Source of the DNA: Actinomycetota bacterium
GTDB taxonomy: Bacteria > Actinomycetota > Actinomycetes > Streptosporangiales > Streptosporangiaceae
NCBI GenBank assembly: GCA_027313705.1
Contig: DAHVDE010000008.1
Span: forward strand, 1-64,000
DNA: 64,000 nucleotides
Direction: 5' to 3'
Positions within the stretch are counted from its first letter, which is position 1, and every line of letters starts with the position of its first letter. Positions 36,609 through 45,138 of this stretch are shown piece by piece. A model generated the notes under the pieces. That model worked only from the letters and a program-made list of their open reading frames with translations. It had not been told where the DNA came from and ran no database searches. The position numbers and the translations under genes are program-made.

Positions 36609-37067
36609 TTAATTACCTGAGGTCACCTGGACCGAGCCCTGAATGCTTGTCGGCTCTGTGCTGTCAAGCACGGTAATGTTCGCCCACCATTGCGGCCAGC
36701 AGCCGCCAGGCTGACCGCAATCGACCGGGATGCATTCACCTGGCCCGACCGGAACACAGATCTGCAGCGGTGCCGCCACCTGGCCTGAGGCGTTGGAGGA
36801 GGTACGCACGAGGTTAGCCGTCACGCAGTCACTCAGGCCTTCCGTGCTCACTGCGGCACCGCATTCAGCGATGACAATATTCGGGTCATTGGCGGGGAAT
36901 CCGGTTGCAGTCACGGTCACGATCTCGTTATTGACCAGATTGGTCGAAGGAGTCGCATTAACCGTATAACCGGCCGCATGCGCAGCCGGCGCAGCTACGG
37001 TAAGTAAGCTGGAGCTGACTGTAAGCAGACATGCAGCACCGATGGCCAACTTCCTTATCCCGATCAT
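36609..37067 (-). CDS. Secreted neocarzinostatin-family-like protein
   Basis: A 152-residue exported protein: signal peptide MIGIRKLAIGAACLLTVSSS with cleavage near AAHAAGYT. A beta-rich domain of about 118 residues follows, starting VNATPSTNLVNNEIVTVTATGF and with IVIAECG, SDCVTANLV, ICVPVGPGEC and VDCGQPGGC. The layout (T-P-S-x-x-L, V-x-V-x-A-x-G-x, A-x-C-G, two disulfide-like Cys pairs) is that of the neocarzinostatin/macromomycin apoprotein fold. The known members carry enediyne chromophores, but similar proteins occur without enediyne genes, and none are seen here. The role is therefore unknown. GGGAGG-type sequence (from CCTCCC at 37072) precedes ATG 37067. Confidence 0.6.
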   Translation of the reverse strand: MIGIRKLAIGAACLLTVSSSLLTVAAPAAHAAGYTVNATPSTNLVNNEIVTVTATGFPANDPNIVIAECGAAVSTEGLSDCVTANLVRTSSNASGQVAAPLQICVPVGPGECIPVDCGQPGGCWPQWWANITVLDSTEPTSIQGSVQVTSGN

Positions 37068-37154
37068 CGCGCCTCCCTGCGTAATTTACTATTATCGGCC
37101 ATGCTAGGAACATCTTACTCTCAAGACATTGACAGTAGCCAGCCATGAGTTCTT

Positions 37155-37690
37155 CTAACCTCGATCTTTCGTGATCTTGGTTCGGTGGCTGGTGCTGGTC
37201 AGCCGGGCGTGAGTGCCTGGAGGCGGCTGAACGCGGCGGTGATGTCCGGTGCCCGGGGCCAGGCGGCGGAGATGCGGAGCCGGAGGCGGCGGCCGCCTCG
37301 GACGATCCTTCCGGCGGCGGAGAACAGGCGCAGGCGGAGCCGTTTCTGTTCCCGGCGGCAGGCGGTGCCGGGCAGGGCGAGCATGGCCATCCAGGCCAGC
37401 AGTTCGCTTGCGAGGGCGACGATCTCGCACCAGATCTGGTTCTGGGCGTATCCCTTCAGGGCGAGGTTGCGCAGGCCGGTGTCCTTGGCGTTCCACGTTC
37501 CTGATGCGGTCCTCGCAGCGGACGCGGCGGCGGTGCCGTAGCTCCAGGTCCGCGAGCTGGCCGCCTTTGGTGCTGGTCGCGAAGCAGGTGAACCGGTGGC
37601 CGTCGAGGTCGGTGATCCGCAGCTGCGCGCCGGGGTGGGGCCGTTCCTTGCGGGCGATGACCTGCATCCCAGGTCGGCCGGGACCAGGCC
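37155..37690 (-). pseudogene. IS1380-type transposase remnant, frameshifted
   Basis: Only the C-terminal part of an IS1380-family transposase remains. One frame reads MQVIARKERPHPGAQLRITD to RHRRRVRCEDRIR. The homologous continuation (AKDTGLRNLALKGYAQNQIW to AAFSRLQALTPG) lies in the next frame, with the switch near 37500. The DDE catalytic N-terminal two thirds is absent. The element is dead. It ends at about 37200, next to the secreted neocarzinostatin-like gene. Confidence 0.75.
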
Positions 37691-37881
37691 AAAGGCACTT
37701 TCTGCATCTAAATGATCAAGCCCGCCAATTCCCCGGGGCGAAAGCCCGAGGCTAATAGACCGGACGGAGTGACCACCGCCCTCGCACGCCTCGATGCGTC
37801 GGCCACCATCGGACTCCCGCGCTGCCGCCATGGTTTACCTCGACACCCAGGTAGCCGCCGCGACTCGGTAGTGTGCTGTGC

Positions 37882-38604
37882 ATGAGCCATCCGGCAGATA
37901 CCAACGCGTCCATCTGGCAGTCCAGCGAGATCGTCGGGCACTGGGCACAGCTGGCTTCCGAGCGGGAGCGAACGCATGCTGCACAGTGGCGGTTCATGGC
38001 GGGCCTGCTCCCCTTCGCCGAGCAGCAGCCGTTCACCTTCCTCGACCTCGGCGCGGGAACCGGCAGCCTGTCGCGCGCGATCCTGGACCGGTACCCGAAC
38101 GCCGTCGCCGTACTCGCGGACTTCTCCGCGCACATGATGGGCGCGGGCGACAGCGAGATGCAGCCGTTCGCCGGACGCTACCACTACGTCGAGTTCGACA
38201 TCTCGGCCGGTAACTGGCCAGCCGCGATCCCGGAGACCGTCGACGCGGTAGTGACGTCACTGTTCGTCCACCACCTGCCGGACGAGCGCAAGCAGAGCCT
38301 GTTCACCGAGATCTTCACCCGGCTCGCACCCGGCGGCTGGTCACTGAACTACGACCCGGTGCGAACCGAAGACGACGTTGCCCGGGCCGTATGGGAACGG
38401 GTAAACGACCGCGAGAACCCCGAGGCCGCGCGCAGGAGACTGAACCCGACGCCGGAGGAACGCGCCAGGCACGAAAACCACGTCAGGTACATCATCCCGC
38501 TCGGCCAGCAGCTCGGATACCTGCGCTCGGCAGGATTCGAAGGAGTCGACGCCTACTGGAAACGACTCGACTACGCCATTTACGGCGGGTGCCGCGGCAG
38601 CTAG
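37882..38604 (+). CDS. Class I SAM-dependent methyltransferase
   Basis: A 240-residue methyltransferase with motif I FLDLGAGTGSLSRAIL, acidic residue VLADFSAHMM, DAVVTSLFVHHLPDERK and LAPGGWSLNYDP. ATG 37882 is preferred over GTG 37873 as homology to the family N-terminus starts there. It is monocistronic, between the IS1380 remnant and a VOC gene on the other strand. The substrate is unknown. Confidence 0.85.
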   Translation: MSHPADTNASIWQSSEIVGHWAQLASERERTHAAQWRFMAGLLPFAEQQPFTFLDLGAGTGSLSRAILDRYPNAVAVLADFSAHMMGAGDSEMQPFAGRYHYVEFDISAGNWPAAIPETVDAVVTSLFVHHLPDERKQSLFTEIFTRLAPGGWSLNYDPVRTEDDVARAVWERVNDRENPEAARRRLNPTPEERARHENHVRYIIPLGQQLGYLRSAGFEGVDAYWKRLDYAIYGGCRGS

Positions 38605-38642
38605 CCCTGCACCGCCCTCGCCTGGTCAGCCAGAAGCGCGGG

Positions 38643-39050
38643 TCAAGTTCCGGCGGCGACGAGTTCAACCTCGAAACCGTCAGCAGAGGCCAGGTAAGCC
38701 GCGTAGTGTTTAGGGCCGCCGGCAAGCGGATGAGCATCGGGGAACAGCAACGTCCAGCCGTGCTCGGGCCCTTCCGCCGCCAGCGAGTCGACCCGCTGGC
38801 GAGTGCCCGCGTGGAATGCGAGGTGATTCAGGCCGGGCCGCAGCCGGTCGTGGTCCTTGGCGGTCATCGCCGGGGACTGTTCGACAACAACATACATGGT
38901 TCCCAGCCGCCAGCTGCGACCGTCCGGCCAATCCTGAAACGGCGTGTAGCCCAGCTCCGCGAGCAGCCATCCCCACTGCCTGACCGCGCACTCAAGGTCA
39001 GGCACCCATAGCTCGACATGATGCAGGGTTCCCTGAATATCCGCGCCCAT
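38643..39050 (-). CDS. VOC/glyoxalase-family protein
   Basis: A 135-residue single vicinal-oxygen-chelate module: LHHVELWVPDLECAVRQWGWLL at the N-terminus, GLNHLAFHAGTRQRVDSL in the middle and the metal-ligand Glu near FEVELVAAG. Candidate metal ligands are His in HHVEL and HLAFH and this Glu. These proteins serve as glyoxalases, dioxygenases or antibiotic-binding proteins. It lies in the same direction as the class I aldolase gene, 9 bases downstream of it. Confidence 0.82.
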   Translation of the reverse strand: MGADIQGTLHHVELWVPDLECAVRQWGWLLAELGYTPFQDWPDGRSWRLGTMYVVVEQSPAMTAKDHDRLRPGLNHLAFHAGTRQRVDSLAAEGPEHGWTLLFPDAHPLAGGPKHYAAYLASADGFEVELVAAGT

Positions 39051-39059
39051 GGCGCCACC

Positions 39060-39983
39060 CTACGGTCTGCCGCCAGCAGGCACTTTATCGACGGAGGCAG
39101 CGAAGATCTGCCCGATCGAGGCGTCAAGCCGCGCGTGGAACTGGTCGTCGGCTTGCTGGCTGGAAAGGCCCTCGAGCAGCGCACGCGAGAAACTCGCGAT
39201 CATGGAGGGGTCCCTGGCCAGCAGGGTACAGGCCCGGTCCCGGCTGTAGCCGCCGGACAGGGCAAGCACCCGCAGCACCCGGGGATCGGCGGCGAGACCA
39301 GCGTAAAGACCTGGCCGGGACGGAATAGTCAGTTTCAGCATGACGGTGGCGTCGCGCGGCAAAGCTTCGATGCGCGTCTGCAACGCGTCCCTGAGCAGGA
39401 TCTCCGCTTCGTCCTTGCGCGGGCATGCGATGTCGACCTCAGGTTCCATGATCGGGACGAGTCCGGCGGCTGCGATCCGCATGGCGTACTCGACCTGCTG
39501 ATCGGCGATCGCGGCCACACCGTGCTCGTCGGCATCACGGATCACTGACCGCATCTTCGTGCCGAAGATCTGGTGCCTGTTCGCCCGCTCAAGCAACCCG
39601 CTGAGCCCGCCGATCGGCTTCATCAACTGCACGCCGTCCTGCTCGGCGGCGAGCCCGCTGTCAACCTTCAGGAACGGGACGACCTGCTTTTCAGCCCACA
39701 GATACCGCGCCGACGGAAGGCCAGCTATGTCCCGATCCATGGTCTGCTCGAACAAGATCGCGGCGAGAACACGTGAGCCGTCGAACGCCGGATCGCTGAT
39801 TACCCGTGCCCGCATTGCGTGCACGAGGCCGAACATCTCCTTCTCTGAGGAGTACTGGCCAGCGCCGATACCGTACCCGGCCAGCGCCTTCGGCGTGCTC
39901 CCCCCGCTTTGATCCAGCGCCGCGAAGAAACCGGGATCAGAGCGGACCTTCCCCAGTTGCGTGACGTCCATGCCTGCCATCAT
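39060..39983 (-). CDS. fda: Class I fructose-bisphosphate aldolase
   Basis: A class I (Schiff-base) fructose-bisphosphate aldolase of about 307 residues, close to the bacterial Fda type. It shows FFAALDQSGGSTPKAL, SRVLAAILFEQTMDRDIAG, VVPFLKVDSGLA (Lys/Asp), VPIMEPEVDI, and VMLKLTIPSRPG with the candidate Schiff-base Lys, then RVLALSGGYSRDRA. It interconverts fructose-1,6-bisphosphate with DHAP and glyceraldehyde-3-phosphate. Start candidates are ATG 39983, 39980 and 39971; I use the longest that fits the family. It probably represents a housekeeping or alternative glycolytic gene. Confidence 0.88.
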   Translation of the reverse strand: MMAGMDVTQLGKVRSDPGFFAALDQSGGSTPKALAGYGIGAGQYSSEKEMFGLVHAMRARVISDPAFDGSRVLAAILFEQTMDRDIAGLPSARYLWAEKQVVPFLKVDSGLAAEQDGVQLMKPIGGLSGLLERANRHQIFGTKMRSVIRDADEHGVAAIADQQVEYAMRIAAAGLVPIMEPEVDIACPRKDEAEILLRDALQTRIEALPRDATVMLKLTIPSRPGLYAGLAADPRVLRVLALSGGYSRDRACTLLARDPSMIASFSRALLEGLSSQQADDQFHARLDASIGQIFAASVDKVPAGGRP

Positions 39984-40108
39984 TCCAGGCTGCGGACCGA
40001 CAGCGTGAGCGGACCTGCGGGACGATCGCGACACCGTACGGAATTTTCCGAGGTCCGGAGGAACTTGTAACGGTCGCCCAGCCAGAAACGCCGCCAAACG
40101 AGGAGATC

Positions 40109-41569
40109 ATGAACCCCCGGATCAGTCAGAAGACATCCGTTGCTGTCGTGTTTGTCGCAGCCCTCTTCATGTCGATCATGGACGCCACAATCGTGAACGT
40201 CGCCCTGCCGACGATCGGTCGCGATTTCCGCGTCAGTCCGACTGCGGTGGACAGCATCGTGATCGCCTTCCTGGTCAGCCTGGCGGTGTTCATTCCGGCC
40301 TCGGGATGGCTCGGTGACCGGTTCGGCGGCAAGCGTGTGCTGCTGACCGCGATCGTGGTGTTCACCAGCGCATCCGCGCTGTGCGGCCTTGCTTCTGGAC
40401 TAGGTGAGCTAGTCGCCTTCCGCGTCTTGCAGGGTGCCGGAGGCGGCATGCTCGCCCCTGTCGGCATGGCGATGCTGTACCGGGTGTTCCCGCCGGAAGA
40501 ACGGATCAGGGCGGCAGCGATCCTCACCGTGCCGACAACCTTCGCGCCGGCGCTCGGCCCGGTGCTCGGCGGTCTGCTGACCACTGACTTGTCATGGCGC
40601 TGGATCTTCTACGTGAACCTGCCGCTCGGGGTCGCCGCCTTCTTGTTCGGCCTGCTGTTCGTGCGGGAAGACCGGCAAGCTCATCCCGGCCGGTTCGACC
40701 TGCCCGGATTCCTGCTGTCCGGGATCGGTTTCGGATTGGCGATGTACGGGGTCTCAGAAGGCCCGGTCAAGGGCTGGCACTCCGCCGATATCCTCGCCAC
40801 GATCGCGGCCGGGGCCGTGCTGCTGGCCGCGATGGTGGTCGTGGAGCTTCGCGTCGCCGAGCCCATGGTCAACTTGCGGTTGCTCGGCAACCGGCTATTC
40901 CGTGCCAGCAACGGCGTGATAGTGCTCGGCTCGATCGCTTTTCTGGGTACCTTGTACGCGATCTCGCTCTACTACCAGGACGGCCGCGGGCTCAGCGCGC
41001 TCGCCTCTGGCCTGAGTACTGCCCCCGAGGCATTCGGCGTGATGGGCGGTGCGCAGCTAGCGACCCGCTGGCTGTACCCGAGGTTCGGGCCACGCCGGCA
41101 CATCACGGGAGGGCTGATCGGGGTAGCGATCTCGATCGGCCTGCTCGGACTTCTCGGGCCAGGCACGAGCCTGTGGTGGGCGCGGCTGCTGATGCTCACC
41201 CTCGGCCTCGCGATGGCGCAGGTGTTCGTACCCGTCCAAGCGGCGGCTTTCGCCACGATCACGCCCGAGGCTACCGGCCGGGCGTCCACCATGTTCAACA
41301 CGGTCCGCCAGCTAGGCGGCGCGATCGGGGTCGCCATCTTGACCACCGCGATCGTTGCGATCGGGCCGGTCCACATCGTCAGCCATCAACTGGTCGCCAA
41401 CCTGACCGCCTACCGGATCACGTTCGCGGTGGCCGCCGCGATCGCACTGCTCGGCACGACGTGCTCGCTGGCGATCCGGGACGCAGACGCGGCGAGGACC
41501 ATACGACAGCGCAAGAGCAAGCCGCCGAACCGCAGGCTACTGGACACGGCATCCGCCCTGGCCGACTGA
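40109..41569 (+). CDS. DHA2-family multidrug exporter (EmrB/QacA type)
   Basis: A 486-residue MFS exporter with 14 predicted helices. It has motif D1-like MDATIVNVALPTIGRDF in helix 1 and motif A GWLGDRFGGKRVLL after helix 2. Motif C-like GPVLGGLLTTDLSWRWIFYVNLPLGV marks the antiporter group. GAGGAGATC precedes ATG 40109. It probably expels hydrophobic drugs by proton antiport. No regulator gene is adjacent. Confidence 0.9.
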   Translation: MNPRISQKTSVAVVFVAALFMSIMDATIVNVALPTIGRDFRVSPTAVDSIVIAFLVSLAVFIPASGWLGDRFGGKRVLLTAIVVFTSASALCGLASGLGELVAFRVLQGAGGGMLAPVGMAMLYRVFPPEERIRAAAILTVPTTFAPALGPVLGGLLTTDLSWRWIFYVNLPLGVAAFLFGLLFVREDRQAHPGRFDLPGFLLSGIGFGLAMYGVSEGPVKGWHSADILATIAAGAVLLAAMVVVELRVAEPMVNLRLLGNRLFRASNGVIVLGSIAFLGTLYAISLYYQDGRGLSALASGLSTAPEAFGVMGGAQLATRWLYPRFGPRRHITGGLIGVAISIGLLGLLGPGTSLWWARLLMLTLGLAMAQVFVPVQAAAFATITPEATGRASTMFNTVRQLGGAIGVAILTTAIVAIGPVHIVSHQLVANLTAYRITFAVAAAIALLGTTCSLAIRDADAARTIRQRKSKPPNRRLLDTASALAD

Positions 41570-41591
41570 CCTTGCGCAGCGGCAAGCGGGC

Positions 41592-41852
41592 CTAGTGCTC
41601 CGCGCGGATGTCCGCTGACGGCGGCAGGCTGAGGTACAAGGTGACGCCCGCACCGCAGTGATCGCGGGACGCGGCGGGCAGCCACTGCTCGTCGGCTGTG
41701 CTGAGCATCACCCTGGCCCCTTCGAGGCTGACAATCACCAGCTTGTCGTCGGAGTCGGCGGGGGTAGCGAACTCCTGAGTCCAGCCCGGCTCGCCGGTCA
41801 TCGCCGCGGCCGTCCGGTATGGCTCGTCACAGGACAGGAAAACCGAAAGCAT
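41592..41852 (-). CDS. Partial VOC-like protein
   Basis: An 86-residue protein (MLSVFLSCDEPYRTAAAMTG to LYLSLPPSADIRAEH) that matches only the N-terminal half of a glyoxalase/VOC module, including VIVSLEGARVMLS and AGVTLYLS. Relatives continue for about 40 residues beyond this point. It ends 22 bases from the convergent exporter gene. It may be a truncated gene or an unusually short member. Confidence 0.45.
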   Translation of the reverse strand: MLSVFLSCDEPYRTAAAMTGEPGWTQEFATPADSDDKLVIVSLEGARVMLSTADEQWLPAASRDHCGAGVTLYLSLPPSADIRAEH

Positions 41853-41984
41853 GCACCGGAGGCTACCCCTCCGACTCTGGCAACAGCCACGCCAGGGAGC
41901 GAATGCCCGGCGCGCCGGCCGGCGGTCAACCGGCCGACCGAGTTGTGCGTCTTCTCCTCGATGACGACAACTCCCGAGGCCATT

Positions 41985-42292
41985 CGACATCGCAGCGATC
42001 GGCTGGAAACTGCGCCGCGGCCGGGACCTACGTCACCAACGGCCACGGCAATCAGGCGTTCGTCGTCGGCCAGGTGAATGGCACCTGGCGCAAGGCAATC
42101 CAAGTTCCAGGTACCGCTGCGCTCAACACGGGCGGGTACGCGACGGTCACTTCGGTGTCGTGCCCTTCGGCCGGAAACTGCTCAGCAGGCGGGTACTACG
42201 ACGGCGGCGGCGGGCTGGCGTTCGTGGTCAGCCAGGTCAACGGCACCTGGGGCAAGGCCGTCCAGGTGCCAGGCACCGCTACCGGCGGGTGA
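41985..42292 (+). pseudogene. Fragment of secreted repeat protein
   Basis: An open frame without a signal peptide reads two copies of the repeat found at 613-1142: SAGNCAAAGTYVTNGHGNQAFVV, NGTWRKAIQVPGTAALNTGGYATVTSVSC and then PSAGNCSAGGYYDGGGGLAF to NGTWGKAVQVPGTA. The N-terminus is missing and upstream residues in this frame are unrelated. It is a fragment of a larger extracellular repeat protein of unknown function. Confidence 0.55.
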
Positions 42293-42392
42293 TCAACTCG
42301 GCCAGGCGCCAGAAAATTGCGCTATAGTACCATAGTTCACTCGGTTTCGATCCTTTTTCCTGACCGTTGCGCCCGACGGGAGAGTGTGGCAG

Positions 42393-43187
42393 ATGCGAAA
42401 GAGCGCGATCGCCGTTGTGCTGGTGTCCGCGAGCCTCTTGTGGTCAGGCACCCAAGCCCTGGCCATGCCGGCGACACGGGAGAAGGTTTACTTCGCGTTC
42501 ATCAAGAGCCGGGTGCACGCGCATCACGGCATCGCGCTGAAGTACTCGGCCGCCGGCCTGCCGAGGGGATCGGCGCTGTATCTGCAGCGGCAAGCCGGGA
42601 CCGCGCATGCGTGGCAGCAGGTGCGGCGACTGCGCGGCCTCTCTGGCCGGGTGATTGCGCCTGGCGTTCCTCTTGGCCAGTATGCGTACCGGGTTGAGGC
42701 CAAGCGCGGTCGGCGGTCGCTGAAAGCCTCGCGGGTGCGGAAGCTCTACTCCTACGGCAGCGTGTCGATCGGAACGCTGTGCAGCAACTCCAAGGTTGTC
42801 GACAATGCCGGCAACGGATGCCCCTATTCAGGCAGCACTCAGGTCGGCAGCCACATCTTCCAGTACAAGATTCTGGTCAACAACAACGGCAGCTCGGTGT
42901 ACCCGAACTTCTACCAGCTGATCCAGTTCCCCGCCACGACCTGCCGCTCAATCTCGATCACCTTCGGCATGCCCGCCGATTCCTCGCAAAGCGGCGACAC
43001 TGCCTACATCGAGACCGTGGAGCAGACAAAGGATCCCGCCGTCGCGAGCGCAGGCTTCGGTTCGCTCGCGACCTTCCGCGCGCAGCTTGACGGTCACCCC
43101 TGGTTCCTCGAAAACGCGGCGACCAGCACAAACGACGGGATCGCCATCAACGCGACGGCATCTTGCTACACGCGCTCCGGATACTGA
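42393..43187 (+). CDS. Secreted hypothetical protein
   Basis: A 264-residue protein with a signal peptide (MRKSAIAVVLVSASLLWSGT, cleavage near ALAMPA). ATG 42393 follows GGGAGAGTG. The first 100 mature residues form a basic Ig-like beta domain (AAGLPRGSALYLQRQAG to YAYRVEAKRGRRSLKAS). The C-terminal part has four Cys (CSNSKVV, NGCPYSG, TTCRSISITFG, ATASCY) and looks like a secreted beta-sandwich. I do not recognise the family. Release to the cell exterior is likely, as there is no anchor. Confidence 0.7.
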   Translation: MRKSAIAVVLVSASLLWSGTQALAMPATREKVYFAFIKSRVHAHHGIALKYSAAGLPRGSALYLQRQAGTAHAWQQVRRLRGLSGRVIAPGVPLGQYAYRVEAKRGRRSLKASRVRKLYSYGSVSIGTLCSNSKVVDNAGNGCPYSGSTQVGSHIFQYKILVNNNGSSVYPNFYQLIQFPATTCRSISITFGMPADSSQSGDTAYIETVEQTKDPAVASAGFGSLATFRAQLDGHPWFLENAATSTNDGIAINATASCYTRSGY

Positions 43188-43224
43188 CCAGCGAAGCAGT
43201 CCGGCAGCCAGGGTCGCGGGCCGG

Positions 43225-44787
43225 TCAGCTGTCGGCGATTCTGCCTGGGCGCTGGCTGCCTGCGGGCTTGCCGTTGCGCCAGACGATGCTCCCGTTCACT
43301 ATGACGTGGGTGATGCCGTCGGCCAGCCGGGCGGGCTGGTCATAGGTTGCGCGCTCGATGATGCCGCTCGGGCCGATGACACAGATGTCGGCGGTCTTGC
43401 CGGGGATGAGCCGGCCACGGCTGGTCAGGCCGTAGACGTCCGCGGCGTGGGCGGCGAGGTGCCTGGCGATGCGCTGGTAACCGGTTTCCGCGCCGTGGGT
43501 TCTCAGGTAGTGCCCAGCCAGGCGGGCGAAGGCGCCGAATCCGCGCGGGTGCGGGTGCTGGCCCTGGTAAATGCCGTCGGAGCCGGCGCTGTGCCTGTCG
43601 TGGCCGGCGAGCCAGGCGAGGTGCTCTTCGGTAAGGGCCGGGCGGTCGAGGTGAGCCCCGACGTTCAGGCCGGAGGCGACCAGCAGGTCCAGTGCCCATT
43701 CACCAGGTGCCTGATGGCTGGCAGTCGCAGCCTGGGTGATGGACAGGCCGGCGAAGTGCTGGCTGCTTGCGGGCAGGCAGCCGAGGTACAAGTTGCCGAG
43801 TGCCTGCTCGGTGAAGCTGTCGCCGGCGAGCAGGGCGGCACGGGTGCCGGGGTCGCGGAGCGCCGTGACGGTGTGCTGCGGTCCCTGGTACTGGAGTTCT
43901 GGCGGCAGGAGAAGGGTGGCCAGGATGGTGCTTGAGGTGCGGTAGGGGTACATGTCGAAGGTAAGCGGCACGCCGGCCGCGTCGGCCGCGTCGAAGGCGG
44001 GCTGAATGCCGGCGGGCGGACCCCACAGGTGACTGGCATGGACCCGGATACCCGCCTGCCTTCCCACAGCGGTCAGTTCTGCCAGGCCCGAGGCGACGGC
44101 CGGGCCGTAGCCGCGCAGATGCGACACGTAAGGACGCCCGGCCCCGCGCAATGGCCTGGCCAGTTCGGCGATCTCGCTGGCGGCGCCGAAGCGGCTCGGC
44201 AGGTAGTCCAGGCCGCTCGACAGGCCGACCGCGCCGGCCGCAAGGGCGTCTTCGACCTGGTCGCGGGCTCGTGCAAGCTGCCAGGGGGCAAGCGGTGCCC
44301 TAGCCAGGCCCGCGAGGTTATGCCTGATCGTTCCCTGGGACGCGAGCACGGCGACGTTCTGGACGAGCCGACCGGAAACGGCGTCACGGTAACCGGCGAC
44401 GGACAGGGCACAGGCCGGTTCCAGGCCGCCGTTCACGGGGCCGAAGTACCGGCTGAGATAGCGGGCGGTCGCGGCGGAGGCGCCAATCCATGACTGACCG
44501 TCCTGGCCGACAACCAGAGTCGTCACGCCCTGGGCCAGCGCTCCTTCCACGTACCCAGTGCGCAGGAGCGGCCATTCGGCGTGAGCGTGAGCGTCGATGA
44601 AACCCGGAAGCACCACGCTGCCCGGTTCCAGTTCGATGACATCGCAGTTCTCCGTGCCGACGCCAGCTCGCCCTGCATCCGGACCTGCCCAGGCAACAAG
44701 CGTGTCCTCGATGAGCAGGTCGGCGCGGACGGTCGTGGCACCGGCGCCGTCGGCAACCAGGCCGCCACGCAACAGGGTTCGCTTCAC
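43225..44787 (-). CDS. D-aminoacylase / N-acyl-D-amino-acid deacylase-like amidohydrolase
   Basis: A 520-residue amidohydrolase-superfamily enzyme of the D-aminoacylase group. It has N-terminal LLRGGLVADGAGATTVRADLLIED, the metal site GFIDAHAHAEW, later His residues (YVSHLRGYGPAV; HASHLWGPPAG), the catalytic Asp in HSAGSDGIYQGQHPHPRGFGAF, and the C-terminal GLTSRGRLIPGKTADICVI, which closes the small beta-sandwich. It would hydrolyse N-acyl-D-amino acids or related dipeptides. It is divergent from downstream neighbours and not obviously part of a cluster. Confidence 0.85.
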   Translation of the reverse strand: MKRTLLRGGLVADGAGATTVRADLLIEDTLVAWAGPDAGRAGVGTENCDVIELEPGSVVLPGFIDAHAHAEWPLLRTGYVEGALAQGVTTLVVGQDGQSWIGASAATARYLSRYFGPVNGGLEPACALSVAGYRDAVSGRLVQNVAVLASQGTIRHNLAGLARAPLAPWQLARARDQVEDALAAGAVGLSSGLDYLPSRFGAASEIAELARPLRGAGRPYVSHLRGYGPAVASGLAELTAVGRQAGIRVHASHLWGPPAGIQPAFDAADAAGVPLTFDMYPYRTSSTILATLLLPPELQYQGPQHTVTALRDPGTRAALLAGDSFTEQALGNLYLGCLPASSQHFAGLSITQAATASHQAPGEWALDLLVASGLNVGAHLDRPALTEEHLAWLAGHDRHSAGSDGIYQGQHPHPRGFGAFARLAGHYLRTHGAETGYQRIARHLAAHAADVYGLTSRGRLIPGKTADICVIGPSGIIERATYDQPARLADGITHVIVNGSIVWRNGKPAGSQRPGRIADS

Positions 44788-44900
44788 AGGCCCATCTTCC
44801 GCCCACCTGCGTATCGATGCAGGCAGACACGGTCATCGTGATCGCGTGCCGGTTCCGCTGCGACGACCACTGACCTTCGCAGGCGGCCTTCGGCGCGCCG

Positions 44901-45080
44901 TCAACGCCAGCCGGGCGACGACCGCCGCTGCCGCTTGATTAGTCCGTAGACCCACGAGTCAGAGACCTCGCCGGTCACGACGCAGTCTTCCCGCAATGTC
45001 CCTTCCCGCACGAACCCGAGTTTCTCCAGCACGCGGGCACCGGCTTGCCAGCCATTTTCAGCGGCCGCCATGCGATGCAT
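44901..45080 (-). pseudogene. GNAT acetyltransferase C-terminal remnant
   Basis: A short frame reads ENGWQAGARVLEKLGFVREG, then TLREDCVVTGEVSDSWVYGLIKR, the C-terminal coenzyme-A-side strand pair of a RimJ/RimL-type acetyltransferase (the V-L-E-K-L-G-F signature is exact). The N-terminal two thirds is missing; the open frame begins only at about 45080. It is a gene remnant beside the VOC gene. Confidence 0.65.
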
Positions 45081-45138
45081 TCCTGAGGCGGCTGCCGTCT
45101 ATATATTGCACAGACGACGATCTGCTTAAGGAGCAGCA

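Noticed and set aside
5729..36634. A 16-base match (GAGGTCACCTGGACCG) between 5729-5744 and 36619-36634
   Set aside because: A single 16-base match between two places is expected by chance in 64 kb of GC-rich DNA. It has no extended similarity.
43087..43935. A 282-codon plus-strand frame
   Set aside because: It is antisense to the D-aminoacylase-like gene; no motif, no ribosome binding site.
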